A stretch of 64,000 bases of DNA from positions 82,700-146,699 of the forward strand of contig NZ_FOGC01000003.1 of NCBI RefSeq assembly GCF_900111105.1. Reading direction: 5' to 3'. A program made the position numbers and the translations under genes. Source of the DNA: Rosenbergiella nectarea (GTDB lineage: Bacteria > Pseudomonadota > Gammaproteobacteria > Enterobacterales > Enterobacteriaceae). Positions 7,892 to 16,527 of this stretch are shown here, piece by piece (positions within the stretch are counted from its first letter, which is position 1; each line of letters begins with the position of its first letter). The notes below the pieces were generated by a model that made no database searches, was not told where the DNA came from, and worked only from the letters and a program-made list of their open reading frames with translations.

Positions 7892-8787
7892 ATGAAATCG
7901 AAAGATCTCGCGAAGTTTCTCGCGGAAAGTTATGGACTTCAGTTTCTTAAACCCTCAACCGTTACCTTAAGCGACGAGAGCGAGTTCTGTACCATTCAGA
8001 CCCCAAGTGCGGTATTTTCCCGATTTGATGGTTTCAAGGACACGCTGACTGCCCATCCCCATCAAGCAGCTTCCGATCAAGTAATATTCAAATTAGTGAC
8101 CGACGGCGAGATCCATATCGCCAATCGGTTCGGAGAAATTTCACTCCCCCACGGTTCACTCTCGTTAATGCCTTGGCATAGCCAATTTGAAGAGGTGTTT
8201 ACCCTGCCCACTTCACTCTATGTTATCGGTTGTGATCGCCGCAAGTCTTGCCGATGACCCGCCAAAATGGTGGCTACTCGACACAGCTTGGTGCGGAAGA
8301 GTTCCACTACTTACGCACCCTGATCGACCATTATGTGGCCCAAGCACCGCAGGTTACGCCGATGATGTCAACGGTTGGCAGCCAGATGATCATAGCCTCT
8401 CTCGGCGAGGTGCTGTTGAACAGCGAGACCCTGACGCGTAGCAGGAAAGCGTCGAAATTACGTAATGTCTTGGCGATTAAAAGCTATATCAGCCGGCACT
8501 TGCATGAAAGCCAGTTGACTGGGCAGATGATCGCTGACCATACTCGCTTAAGCGTGAATTATATGAACCGGTTGTTAGCGGAGGAAGGTTTATCGTTAAT
8601 GAAGCTCGTCTGGCAATTGCGGTTTGAAGAGTCTCGCCGCTTATTACAAAAGCCCTTGGCGAATAATCTCCAGCTTGCAGAAATTGCTTGGCAATGCGGT
8701 TTCAGTAGTCAATCCCACTTCTCACAAGCGTTTCGCCGCTATTTTGGTATGACGCCCAAAGAAATGCGGGCGCAGCGCCCGCACTGA
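7892..8787 (+). pseudogene. AraC-family regulator, frameshifted
   Basis: Two overlapping frames make up one AraC-type regulator. 7892-8257 encodes the cupin-like sensor domain (121 residues, FKDTLTAHPHQAASDQVIFK and following). The +2 shifted frame, open from 8236 to 8787, encodes the rest with two helix-turn-helix motifs (LTGQMIADHTRLSVNYMNRL; LAEIAWQCGFSSQSHFSQAF, then RRYFGMTP). The frame change lies between 8236 and 8257, where CDRRKSCR-stop should continue into VLPMTRQNGG. One inserted or lost base explains it. It is convergent with the aldehyde dehydrogenase it may have controlled. Either a recent pseudogene or an assembly error. Confidence 0.8.
8765..8783. terminator. GC-rich palindrome between convergent genes
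   Basis: TGCGGGCGC (8765-8773) and GCGCCCGCA (8775-8783) form a perfect 9-bp inverted repeat with a single central base. It overlaps the last codons of the AraC gene and precedes the aldehyde dehydrogenase stop on the other strand, so it may act for both. No T-run. Confidence 0.45.
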
Positions 8788-8792
8788 GGGTG

Positions 8793-10097
8793 TTAGGCTT
8801 TCACGGTGCGAACAGATCGCTTGTGTGAGTAAATATCAAAACTGGGTTTACCATGATATTTCCCCATGCCCGATGGGCCAATGCCGCCAAAAGGTAACTG
8901 TGGGCACATGGCGTGAGTCAACATATCGTTGATCTGCGCGTCCCCAGACTGAATAGTCGTAATAAAGTCTAGCGCAGCCTGCTCATTTCGGCTAAAGGCA
9001 TAAATGGCCAGTGGCTTTTCATGGTGAGTAATAATCTTCTCACGCACAGTCGCCAGATCGGTATAGCTCAGGATCGGCAAGATTGGGCCAAAGATCTCAT
9101 CCTGCATTAACGCATCGTCCCACTCGACATCGGTAACGACGGTTGCGGCGAACTGACGACTCTGTTCATCATACTCTCCCCCGGCAATCACTTTACCTTT
9201 AGTCTCTTTGAGGTAGCCAGCCAGTTTCTCAATCTGTTTGGTATTGACGAGTTTACCAACACTTTTACCCTGATAATCGGCAGCAATCTTCGTTAATAAT
9301 TTGTCGACAACGTGTTGCTTAATCGCCTCCGGCACCAGCAGATAATCAGGGGCAACACAGGTTTGGCCACTGTTTAAATATTTAGTATAGGTAAGGCGTT
9401 CGATAAGCAGGTCAATGTCAGCATCCTCGAACACTACCACCGGACATTTGCCACCGAGTTCTAATACCACCGGCGCTAAATGGTCTGCGGCTGCCTTCAT
9501 AATAATTTTGCCGACATTTGGGCTACCGGTGAAAAAGAAGAAATCAAAAGGCTTAGCCAGTAAGATTTCGTTCTCTTTACGCCCGCCTTCGATAACTGTC
9601 ACGATCTCTGGGTCGAAACTTTCTTCAATCACTTTCTTAATAATCGCTGAGGTTGCTGGCGTCGATTCTGAGGGTTTAAGAATGGCGGTATTCCCTGCGG
9701 CGATTGCGCCAACCAAGGGTGTGAGGGTTAAGTTAAACGGATAGTTAAACGGGCCAATAATATAGGTTAAGCCGTAAGGCTCGGCACGTATCCGCCCTTC
9801 TGATCCGGCGAAGTGACCGGATAAAGGGAAAACGTCGTCCTGCGCCCAGGTCGTCAGGTTCTCTAGCATTACATCAATCTCATCTGTCACAGCGCCAATC
9901 TCCGCCATATCCACCACTTCAGGAGTTTTGCCGAGATCACTGTCGAGGGCCTGATAGATCGCTTCTTTATTATTCAAGATGGCTTGTTTAAAACGGCGTA
10001 AATTCGCTAAGCGACCGTCGATATCGGTCGTTTTACCGGTTAAAAATGCTTTTTTTTGTGCCACAAAGGCTTGGTCGATCACAGCTTGAATAGTCAT
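8793..10097 (-). CDS. Aldehyde dehydrogenase (class-3-like)
   Basis: A 434-residue NAD(P)-dependent aldehyde dehydrogenase. It shows the cofactor segment IIGPFNYPFNLTLTPLVGAI near residue 113, the glycine loop FFFTGSPNVGK, the catalytic glutamate in LELGGKCPVVV (about residue 213), the catalytic cysteine in NSGQTCVAPDYLLVP (about 247) and DEIFGPILPI. The short length and motifs place it with class-3/coniferyl-aldehyde-type enzymes, which oxidise aromatic or medium-chain aldehydes. The ATG at 10097 has GAGAGGAC upstream. It appears complete. The neighbouring AraC gene, a plausible regulator, is frameshifted. Confidence 0.88.
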   Translation of the reverse strand: MTIQAVIDQAFVAQKKAFLTGKTTDIDGRLANLRRFKQAILNNKEAIYQALDSDLGKTPEVVDMAEIGAVTDEIDVMLENLTTWAQDDVFPLSGHFAGSEGRIRAEPYGLTYIIGPFNYPFNLTLTPLVGAIAAGNTAILKPSESTPATSAIIKKVIEESFDPEIVTVIEGGRKENEILLAKPFDFFFFTGSPNVGKIIMKAAADHLAPVVLELGGKCPVVVFEDADIDLLIERLTYTKYLNSGQTCVAPDYLLVPEAIKQHVVDKLLTKIAADYQGKSVGKLVNTKQIEKLAGYLKETKGKVIAGGEYDEQSRQFAATVVTDVEWDDALMQDEIFGPILPILSYTDLATVREKIITHHEKPLAIYAFSRNEQAALDFITTIQSGDAQINDMLTHAMCPQLPFGGIGPSGMGKYHGKPSFDIYSHKRSVRTVKA

Positions 10098-10114
10098 TAC
10101 GTCCTCTCTTGGTC

Positions 10115-10541
10115 TTAAAATAAGTACAGCAGTCTTAGGTTCAGACCGGTATCTTTTTTGTAGCAGCTTTCACATCGAAGTCATGAATAAGCTGGGTACT
10201 CACTTGAAATGGCCGACGAATAGTTGATGGTACTCGATACGCGCTTGTTGGCTAGCCGTCTTAGTTTGATTATAGTCGCCATCCAGATGTTGACGACCCC
10301 CGGTGTAGAGCGCGTAACCGATCGCCATGTTTTGGGTGCGGGTAAAATCGTAGCGCAAATTGGTTTGCCGTTCATAGGTGGGATGCTGCTTGAGGGTTTG
10401 GTTACCGTTACCTGCATCATTATTGTGCCCATAGAAAACGCTATCGCCGGTATTCACATCCACGGCATGGCCATAACTGCTAAAGAGGGAGGCCGCCATT
10501 AATAGACTGGCGCGGGTAAAGGTATTATAGCGGTCAGTTTG
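10115..10541 (-). pseudogene. Outer-membrane beta-barrel protein, C-terminal remnant
   Basis: On the reverse strand one frame (10200-10541) reads TDRYNTFTRASLLMAASLFS, then YGHAVDVNTGDSVFYGHNND and ERQTNLRYDFTRTQNMAIGY, with alternating strand-like patterns. After a stop it continues STQLIHDFDVK, and in another frame ends GLNLRLLYLF at 10115-10117. A final aromatic residue in ...LLYLF is the export signature of outer-membrane barrels, and HDFDVK...GLNLRLLY is porin-like. At least two disruptions and no N-terminus: a decayed porin or barrel gene of unknown class. Confidence 0.55.
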
Positions 10542-10568
10542 GATATCGAAAATTATTGTACGTTAAGG

Positions 10569-10883
10569 TTATTTTTTGTACCTCTGAGCTATGTAAAGCT
10601 TGACCACTTTGACAGGCAGCTTTGAGCGAGAAGCGGACATTTGCGATTCGAACGCTATCGTTATGACTGAACATGTTTGGCAATATTTCAATAATTTTGA
10701 CATTAGCTCAAAAAACATAGGCAGGTCGCGGCTAAAAGAGAAGGATGCGTTTATAGCCTTGCGCGCGATTAAACCGTCGATAAAGGCAAAAAGAATAATC
10801 GTGACTTCCTCAAGATTAATGTCCGGGCGAAACTCTCCCGCTGCAATACCCTCCGCGATAATTCCTACAATACTTTGCCGCAT
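10569..10883 (-). pseudogene. TetR-family regulator, C-terminal remnant
   Basis: The translation has QSIVGIIAEGIAAGEFRPDI, NLEEVTIILFAFIDGLIARK and DLPMFFELMSKLL, typical of the C-terminal ligand domain of TetR regulators. The DNA-binding N-terminus is absent: the similarity starts abruptly at 10883, next to a different stub on the other strand. It cannot bind DNA, so it is a pseudogene. It has an odd tail (YCQTCSVITIAFES...) after the recognisable domain. Confidence 0.6.
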
Positions 10884-10885
10884 GA

Positions 10886-11181
10886 TGGTATGTTACGGTG
10901 TCACGTTTAATGCGCCGCTTGGATTATCGACTGAATCGGAAGCCTCTGCCCAGCAGGTTGGCGCGTTGATAACAGAGCTTAAGCAGCGTCATATCAAGCA
11001 CTACTTTACAGAGAATCAGACCGACCCACGTTTGGTGACCCAAATCGCCCACGCCAGTGGTGCGACCCCCGGCGGTGGGCTGTACCCCGAGGCCCTGTCA
11101 ACACAACAGTGCCCTGCTGCCAGCTACTTGCTGGCTTTTAAATATAATACCCAGCAGCTGTTAGCGAGTAAGCGCGAATAA
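10886..11181 (+). pseudogene. Metal ABC transporter substrate-binding protein, C-terminal remnant
   Basis: The frame ending at TAA 11179-11181 reads YGVTFNAPLGLSTESEASAQ, then IKHYFTENQTDPRLVTQIAH, GATPGGGLYPEALS and AASYLLAFKYNTQQLL. This is the last lobe of a ZnuA/TroA-type zinc or manganese binding protein (x-PSAxxLxxLIxxIKxxxVKxxFxExQ...GGxLYxDxLS). The signal peptide and first lobe are missing. The stub begins where the TetR stub ends, suggesting a deletion junction near 10884. Confidence 0.65.
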
Positions 11182-11946
11182 TTAGGCTTGGCGGGGTTGT
11201 CCGTTTGAGGCATGGATCCCGCCATCGACCGGTAAATTCACTCCAGTAATGTAACTGGCTTGATCACTGGCTAGAAACAGCACCGCATGCGCAATATCTT
11301 CTGACTGTCCGGGACGTTGCAACGGTGTGCGGTCTTTGAATTTATCGAGGGCTTTGGTGTCTGAGGTGATCCCTGAGGTCATCTCGGTTTCCGTCATGCC
11401 AGGGCAAACCGCGTTGACTCTGACGCCATGTTGACCGTAGTCCATCGCCAGAGAGCGTGTGAAGTTACTGATCGCTCCTTTGGAGGCATTATAGAAACTC
11501 ATCCCCCAATCGCCGCCGAGACCGGATACAGAAGAGATATTAACGATATTACCTTTCTGTTTTAAGATGCCGGGAACAAAGGCGCGCACCATATAAAATA
11601 CGCCATTCAAGTTAGTGCCCATCTGTTTATCCCAATCATCGATAGATAATTCATGAGCAAGTCCTTGCACGACTACGCCAGCGTTATTCACCAGAATATC
11701 AACATTCCCCCACTTCTGCTCGACATGCGCGGCTAACGCGGTGACAGCATGCGGGTCAGCAACGTCAGTCGGGGCAATTAATACTTGCTCGGTGGGTAGC
11801 TCTGCAGCGACGTTATTCAATTTTTCTGCCGTTCTGCCTACCAGTACGACTTTCGCGCCCTCGTTCACGAATGCCTTAGCGGTTGCTGCACCCATACCGG
11901 AACCTGCGCCGGTTACCACGACAACTTTGTTAGTAAAACGAGACAT
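11182..11946 (-). CDS. SDR-family NAD(P)-dependent oxidoreductase
   Basis: A classical short-chain dehydrogenase of 254 residues. The cofactor motif TGAGSGMGAATA begins near residue 12, NNAG near 86, the catalytic serine lies in NISSVSGLG and the Tyr-Lys pair in SFYNASKGAI. The sequence continues PGMTETEMT and ends with the oligomer tail GVNLPVDGGIHASNG. ATG 11946 is preferred over the one at 11976 because AAGGAGC lies at good distance. It is divergent from gloA-aldA across a 177-bp gap that contains a perfect inverted repeat, so the two units may share regulation. The substrate is unknown. Confidence 0.85.
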   Translation of the reverse strand: MSRFTNKVVVVTGAGSGMGAATAKAFVNEGAKVVLVGRTAEKLNNVAAELPTEQVLIAPTDVADPHAVTALAAHVEQKWGNVDILVNNAGVVVQGLAHELSIDDWDKQMGTNLNGVFYMVRAFVPGILKQKGNIVNISSVSGLGGDWGMSFYNASKGAISNFTRSLAMDYGQHGVRVNAVCPGMTETEMTSGITSDTKALDKFKDRTPLQRPGQSEDIAHAVLFLASDQASYITGVNLPVDGGIHASNGQPRQA

Positions 11947-12013
11947 TATGCGCTCCTTATCGGTGAAATACCCCAAAAGTGTGGCACAGAATCCTTGAAA
12001 CGCAATGTCTATT

Positions 12014-12032
12014 ATTTCACAAAAAGTGAAAT
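12014..12032. promoter_or_regulatory. Inverted-repeat operator candidate, SDR/gloA divergent promoter
   Basis: ATTTCAC (12014-12020) and GTGAAAT (12026-12032) form a perfect 7-bp inverted repeat with a 5-bp A spacer. It sits between the divergent SDR gene and gloA-aldA. The size and symmetry fit a dimeric repressor site; the cognate regulator is not evident. Confidence 0.5.
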
Positions 12033-12123
12033 GCTTTTCTCAAGATCTGTCACTTTCGTAAAATGAGATCCTGTCCTAAGCTTTTGGTCAATAGATTCTT
12101 ATCGACTTAATCAAGGAGTCACC

Positions 12124-12651
12124 ATGGCTTTAGCGACATTGTTAGAAAAATTCTCTTATGACTCTGCGCCAAGTACTGATTCGGCGGGATATCAGTTTAA
12201 TCACACTATGATCAGAGTGAAAAGTTTGCAGGCGTCGGTGGATTTTTACTGCAACGTGCTCGGCTTCGTACCGGTCTACGAGCAAGTCAATGATGATGCG
12301 GCGTTCACCATCGTTTACCTAATCCGCGCGCCGCTCTCTGCTATCCCCGATAATGATGAAGCGCGCAAAGAGTGGGTGCTCAGTCAAACGGGCGTATTGG
12401 AATTGACCTATAACTACGGAACCGAAACTCAGCCCGACTTCCACTACCACAATGGCAACGATGAACCACAAGGTTTTGGCCATATCTGTGTGTCAGTGCC
12501 CGATGTGCAGGCCGCTTGCGAACGCTTTGAAAAGCTCAATGTGGCGTTCCAAAAGCGCCTTAGCGATGGTCGTATGAAACATATCGCCTTCATCAAGGAT
12601 CCCGACGGCTATTGGATCGAAATTTTACAGCCGACGCCACTTAACGCATAA
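12124..12651 (+). CDS. gloA: Lactoylglutathione lyase (glyoxalase I), long form
   Basis: A 175-residue glyoxalase I that isomerises the methylglyoxal-glutathione hemithioacetal to S-lactoylglutathione in the cytoplasm. Metal ligands are visible as His in FNHTMIRVKSL, Glu in VLELTYNYG, His in GFGHICVSVPD and Glu in YWIEILQP. The first domain has an insert relative to the 135-residue E. coli GloA and resembles the longer, eukaryote-like type. AAGGAG precedes the ATG at ideal spacing. aldA follows 25 bp downstream, so both probably form an operon handling methylglyoxal and lactaldehyde. Confidence 0.88.
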   Translation: MALATLLEKFSYDSAPSTDSAGYQFNHTMIRVKSLQASVDFYCNVLGFVPVYEQVNDDAAFTIVYLIRAPLSAIPDNDEARKEWVLSQTGVLELTYNYGTETQPDFHYHNGNDEPQGFGHICVSVPDVQAACERFEKLNVAFQKRLSDGRMKHIAFIKDPDGYWIEILQPTPLNA

Positions 12652-12676
12652 CCTTGACGGACTTTTAGGAGAAATT

Positions 12677-14143
12677 ATGTCATCCGATTTTAAAAAATTA
12701 CTGCCAGAAAATGCCGCTCATTTTATTAATAACGCGTGGGTAGACTGTAAAACTACTGACGACGTGCTCAATCCCGCGACAGGCGAAATCATTGCTAAAG
12801 TCGCGATGGGGAGCAAAGCCGACGCCGATAAAGCGATTAGCGCTGCAAAACAGGCCCAAAAACAGTGGGCCGCGCTACCACAGCCGCAACGAGCGGATTA
12901 TCTCCACGCTTTCGCGCAACAACTCGAAAAACATAAAAAAGTGCTCGCCACACTGCTGACTACCGAACAGGGTAAGCCCCTGACTGAGTCAATTGGCGAA
13001 GTCGAAATGGCGATAACAATGCTACGTTACTATGCGGGATTCGGTTTGAAGCGCACTGGCCATGTTCTTGCCTCCAACCATCCGCAACAGCAAGCTATCA
13101 CCAAGGAAGCGCCTTTGGGTGTGGTTGCCGCCATTATTCCGTGGAACTTCCCACTCGCCATTTTTGCGCGTAAAACGGCTCCCGCGCTGGTTGCGGGGAA
13201 TACCATCGTTGTGAAACCTAGCGAGAACACCCCGCTTTGTTCGTTAGCGCTCGCGACACTGAGCAAAGCGGCGGGTATTCCTGATGGTGTCATTAACGTA
13301 CTGTGTGGCGAAGGCAGTAAAGTGGGCGATGCACTGGTAAAACACCCAGATGTCCAACTGGTGACGATGACCGGCTCTACCCGTGCCGGGAAAATTATTG
13401 CCAAGAACGCCGCCGAAAAAGTGATCCCTGTCTCTCTGGAACTGGGTGGTAAAGCGCCGTTTATCGTCTTGGCGGATGCCGATATCGAAAAAGCGGCACA
13501 GGACGCCATTGATGCGCGTATGGCCAACTGCGGACAAGTGTGTATCTGTAACGAACGTACCTACGTGCAACGTGACGTTTATGACAGGTTTATGAAGGCG
13601 CTCAAGAAAGCGGCAGATAAAGTCGTCGTTGGCGATCCGATGGCGTCTAAAACCACGATGGGGCCGAAAGTCTCCGCGGCAGAAAAATCTCACGTCGACG
13701 AGCTGTTAGCGAAAAGCCAACAAGAAGGCGGAACTATCTTCTGGCAGGGTAAAGTGCCCGACGAGGCTAAATTTAAAGGGGGTAACTGGGTTGCACCGAC
13801 TATCGTCACCGATCTCCCTGCTAATGCGACTATCCTGAAAGAAGAGGCCTTCGGCCCTATTCTGCCAGTGGTGGTGTTCGATAGCATCGATGACGTTATC
13901 GCGCTCGCCAACGATTGTGAATACGGATTGAGTTCTTATCTGTACACGCGTGATCTGCAGAGTGCGATGCAAATTAGCGATGCCCTAGAATATGGCGAAG
14001 TCTATATTAACCGTTACGGCCCAGAAGAAGTGAATGGCTTCCACGCCGGTTGGAAGTTATCCGGGATTGGTGGTGATGATGGTGAACATGGTTATCAACT
14101 CTATGTGAAACAGAAAACTGTCTATCTCAATTATCAGTCTTAA
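12677..14143 (+). CDS. aldA: AldA-like lactaldehyde/glycolaldehyde dehydrogenase
   Basis: A 488-residue NAD-dependent aldehyde dehydrogenase similar to E. coli AldA. It shows IIPWNFPLAIFARKTAPAL near residue 150, the glycine loop TGSTRAGK, the catalytic Glu in LELGGKAPFIV and Cys in NCGQVCICNERTYV (about residue 285), and EEAFGPILPVV. AldA oxidises L-lactaldehyde to L-lactate and glycolaldehyde to glycolate. TAGGAG precedes the ATG. Being next to gloA, it fits a small aldehyde-detoxification operon. The downstream UUCG hairpin at 14151 closes the unit. Confidence 0.88.
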   Translation: MSSDFKKLLPENAAHFINNAWVDCKTTDDVLNPATGEIIAKVAMGSKADADKAISAAKQAQKQWAALPQPQRADYLHAFAQQLEKHKKVLATLLTTEQGKPLTESIGEVEMAITMLRYYAGFGLKRTGHVLASNHPQQQAITKEAPLGVVAAIIPWNFPLAIFARKTAPALVAGNTIVVKPSENTPLCSLALATLSKAAGIPDGVINVLCGEGSKVGDALVKHPDVQLVTMTGSTRAGKIIAKNAAEKVIPVSLELGGKAPFIVLADADIEKAAQDAIDARMANCGQVCICNERTYVQRDVYDRFMKALKKAADKVVVGDPMASKTTMGPKVSAAEKSHVDELLAKSQQEGGTIFWQGKVPDEAKFKGGNWVAPTIVTDLPANATILKEEAFGPILPVVVFDSIDDVIALANDCEYGLSSYLYTRDLQSAMQISDALEYGEVYINRYGPEEVNGFHAGWKLSGIGGDDGEHGYQLYVKQKTVYLNYQS

Positions 14144-14150
14144 GCCTTTT

Positions 14151-14170
14151 ACCGGTGCTTCGGCACCGGT
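14151..14170 (+). terminator. UUCG tetraloop hairpin after aldA
   Basis: ACCGGTGC-TTCG-GCACCGGT gives an 8-bp perfect stem with an extra-stable UUCG loop, eight bases after the aldA stop. No T-run follows, so it may protect the 3' end or attenuate readthrough into the transporter gene. Confidence 0.55.
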
Positions 14171-14196
14171 TGTCCCTCACCCGTTCGGTCCTTACC

Positions 14197-15093
14197 ATGA
14201 ATCCTTTACTCATTATCTGCCTTATAATGGGCATCGCTGCACGTCGCTACCTCTCATTTCCTGAGCAGTTGGTCCCCTCTATCAATTGGTGGTTGATAAC
14301 CGTCGCGCTGCCCTGTCTCATTTTAACGTTAATCCCTCACACCACGATTAATCGCGAATCTTTAGTACCGGTTGCCGGCATGTGGTGCGTTTTCCTCGGG
14401 GCAGTAGCGGTTGCCGTGATTATAGGGAGGATATTGTCTTGGCCGCGGGCGGTGACGGGTGTCGTGGCGTTGGTGGCGGGGATAGGTAATACTTCGTTTA
14501 TGGGCTATCCCATCGTACAAAGTTATTATGGTGCCGCAGGCCTGCAAATAGCGGTTATTGCCGATCAAGTCGGGAGCTTTATTATTTTATCCACCTTTGG
14601 GGTGGTCGTCATGGCGCTCTGTTCTGGCCAGACACCGACAGTCAAAATGATTGCCCAGAGAGTGATCACCTTCCCGCCTTTTATCGCCCTCTGCGTGAGT
14701 CTGGCGATTAAGCCATTAGGCGGGTTACCTGACTTTATCGCGGCACCTTTCAGCCAGATTGGCGCAACCTTGACGCCATTAGCGTTATTCTGCGTCGGAT
14801 TACAAATAGCACTACGTCCGCCCCGCGGGGCGATTTCACCGCTGATCACGGGGGTGATCTGGAAACTACTCGTCGCACCGTTAGCCGTTTGGGGCATGGT
14901 CCTGTTAAGTGGAGCCTCGACATTGACTCAACAGGTGACGGTAATTGAAGGCGCGATGTCTCCGATGATTGCGGCGGCAATCATGGCACAACGTGCGGGG
15001 TTACAACCTGTTTTAGCGAATGCCATCCAAGGATATGCTATTTTACTTTCTTTCATTACGATACCAATTTGGCACATACTGTTGTCATGGTAA
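14197..15093 (+). CDS. AEC-family (auxin efflux carrier-like) transporter
   Basis: A 298-residue membrane protein with about ten hydrophobic segments. The family landmarks are early LICLIMGIAARRYL, the WWLITVALPCLILTLIP turn, and GNTSFMGYPIVQSYYGAAGL near residue 100, where AEC carriers have the conserved G-N-x-x-F-x-G-x-P segment. AEC proteins move small organic acids or related solutes across the inner membrane. ATG 14197 is chosen because an upstream GTG would lie inside the aldA hairpin. The LysR gene starts 18 bp after its stop and may control it. Confidence 0.8.
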   Translation: MNPLLIICLIMGIAARRYLSFPEQLVPSINWWLITVALPCLILTLIPHTTINRESLVPVAGMWCVFLGAVAVAVIIGRILSWPRAVTGVVALVAGIGNTSFMGYPIVQSYYGAAGLQIAVIADQVGSFIILSTFGVVVMALCSGQTPTVKMIAQRVITFPPFIALCVSLAIKPLGGLPDFIAAPFSQIGATLTPLALFCVGLQIALRPPRGAISPLITGVIWKLLVAPLAVWGMVLLSGASTLTQQVTVIEGAMSPMIAAAIMAQRAGLQPVLANAIQGYAILLSFITIPIWHILLSW

Positions 15094-15110
15094 GAAGTAG
15101 GAGAGTCGAT

Positions 15111-15980
15111 ATGTTGTTGAAACTGCCTCAATTGCGTATTTTCTGTGCATTGGTTGAAACAGGGAGTGTGGTGCAGGCCGCGAAGAAAATGCATTGTGTT
15201 CCATCTAATATTTCAACGCGTATCCGCGAATTAGAAGAAAGTCTTAGTGTAGCGTTGGTTAATCGCGATAAACAACGATTAACCCTAACGCCAGAAGGTC
15301 GTGCGTTTTATCCTCAAGCACAGCAGTTACTCAAGCAGAGCGAGGAGTGCCTGCACTTCTTCAAACCTGAATCGTTAAAGGGCCATTTGCGTCTCGGCGC
15401 GTTGGATGTTGCCTTGAACAGTCGCTTGCAGCAGATAATGGTAGGCTTTATGCAACATTATCCTGATGTGACAGTGTCACTATCTAGTCACTCATCCCTC
15501 CCCTTAATGGACCGCTTGCTCGCGGGTGAAGTGGACATGGTGGTCGTAGACGGGCCAGTTGAGCACCCGGTATTAAAGAGTCGACTGTTTGGGCCAGAGA
15601 GTTTATGTCTAGTCACCCATTGTGCGACGATGGAATCCTTTATCGAACAAGTTTCCACCCTGACACTGTATACCTTTGGCGAACACTGCTTCTATCATGT
15701 TCTTATCGAAGATTGGCTTGCGACCCAACAATTGGAATCGCGCCAACAGTGCGATATAGAGTCTTATTCTGTGATTTTAGGCGCGATTCGGCAGCAATTA
15801 GGCTTTACCGTGATGCCGCAGAGTTTTATTCAGAATAATGACGAGGTAAAAGGACTCTATTGCTATCCACTCGATACCCTTTCCTCCTGCGATATCTATT
15901 TAGTCTGGCACCGTTACTCCGCTTCTCCCGTTGAGAAGGCATTTCTCTCTATGGTTGACGAGGTTATTCCAGCGGAATAA
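15111..15980 (+). CDS. LysR-family transcriptional regulator
   Basis: A 289-residue LysR regulator. The winged helix covers about residues 1-60: LPQLRIFCALVETGSVVQAA, then MHCVPSNISTRIRELEESL, VALVNRDKQRLTLTPEG. The C-terminal effector domain includes LRLGALDVALNSRLQQIM and LLAGEVDMVVVDGPVEHP. The ATG at 15111 has AGTAGGAGAG upstream. It lies 18 bp downstream of and on the same strand as the AEC transporter, probably cotranscribed; the usual arrangement is divergent, so its target is uncertain. Confidence 0.85.
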   Translation: MLLKLPQLRIFCALVETGSVVQAAKKMHCVPSNISTRIRELEESLSVALVNRDKQRLTLTPEGRAFYPQAQQLLKQSEECLHFFKPESLKGHLRLGALDVALNSRLQQIMVGFMQHYPDVTVSLSSHSSLPLMDRLLAGEVDMVVVDGPVEHPVLKSRLFGPESLCLVTHCATMESFIEQVSTLTLYTFGEHCFYHVLIEDWLATQQLESRQQCDIESYSVILGAIRQQLGFTVMPQSFIQNNDEVKGLYCYPLDTLSSCDIYLVWHRYSASPVEKAFLSMVDEVIPAE

Positions 15981-16083
15981 AGCTTAGGGATAAATCAAAA
16001 TCGCCAACTTTGTTAAAAAGGTTGTTAATTTGTAAATTATTGACCATGCTCAATAGACTGTCTTTGACGTTTAGGAGCGTGCT

Positions 16084-16527
16084 ATGCCTTCTGTGACTCA
16101 ACCTCGCTCACCTTCGCGGTTAGCGATTTTTTTCGTTAATTTACTCGAACCCGCCGCTTATGGTGCCTTTGTTGCAGGATTTTTCTTCGATATTATCTAC
16201 TACATGACTCAAGAGATCTTCTGGGTTAAGGGAGCAAGTTGGCTTAATTTCTTCGGACTACTTTTAGCGATAATCCCTCGCCTTATTAACCTCTATCAAG
16301 TCTGGATTTCCCGTTCAGTCTCGCGGCCATTAGCCGCTCGTCGGAGTTTTTGGCTAAATGCCTTAGCGATTGTCGTGGCGATAGTTAATGCATTTGTACA
16401 CAGCCGCGATGCATGGGGCGTCATGCCTGCGGGGCTTATACTGTCTGGCGTCACCGTGGCATTTCTGGTCCTCACGGTGGTGAACCACGCGCTGAGCACG
16501 CCTCGTTATCAGGAGGAGATGTTATGA
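16084..16527 (+). CDS. DUF2231-type inner-membrane protein
   Basis: A 147-residue protein with four hydrophobic segments (about residues 20-40, 55-72, 88-106 and 115-137), including LEPAAYGAFVAGFFFDIIYY and SWLNFFGLLLAIIP. This fits the DUF2231 family of four-helix membrane proteins with unknown function, often linked to redox or heme-like partners. Its stop overlaps the start of the PQQ-type sugar dehydrogenase (ATGA at 16524-16527), so the two are translationally coupled, suggesting a shared membrane or periplasmic redox role. Confidence 0.7.
   Translation: MPSVTQPRSPSRLAIFFVNLLEPAAYGAFVAGFFFDIIYYMTQEIFWVKGASWLNFFGLLLAIIPRLINLYQVWISRSVSRPLAARRSFWLNALAIVVAIVNAFVHSRDAWGVMPAGLILSGVTVAFLVLTVVNHALSTPRYQEEML

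Noticed and set aside
8236-8257. Programmed frameshift in the AraC gene
   Set aside because: There is no slippery heptamer or downstream structure, and AraC regulators are not known to use it; mutation or base error is simpler.
13030-13693. Long reverse-strand frames within aldA
   Set aside because: They overlap a clearly coding, motif-bearing gene and show no family features; they are antisense shadows.
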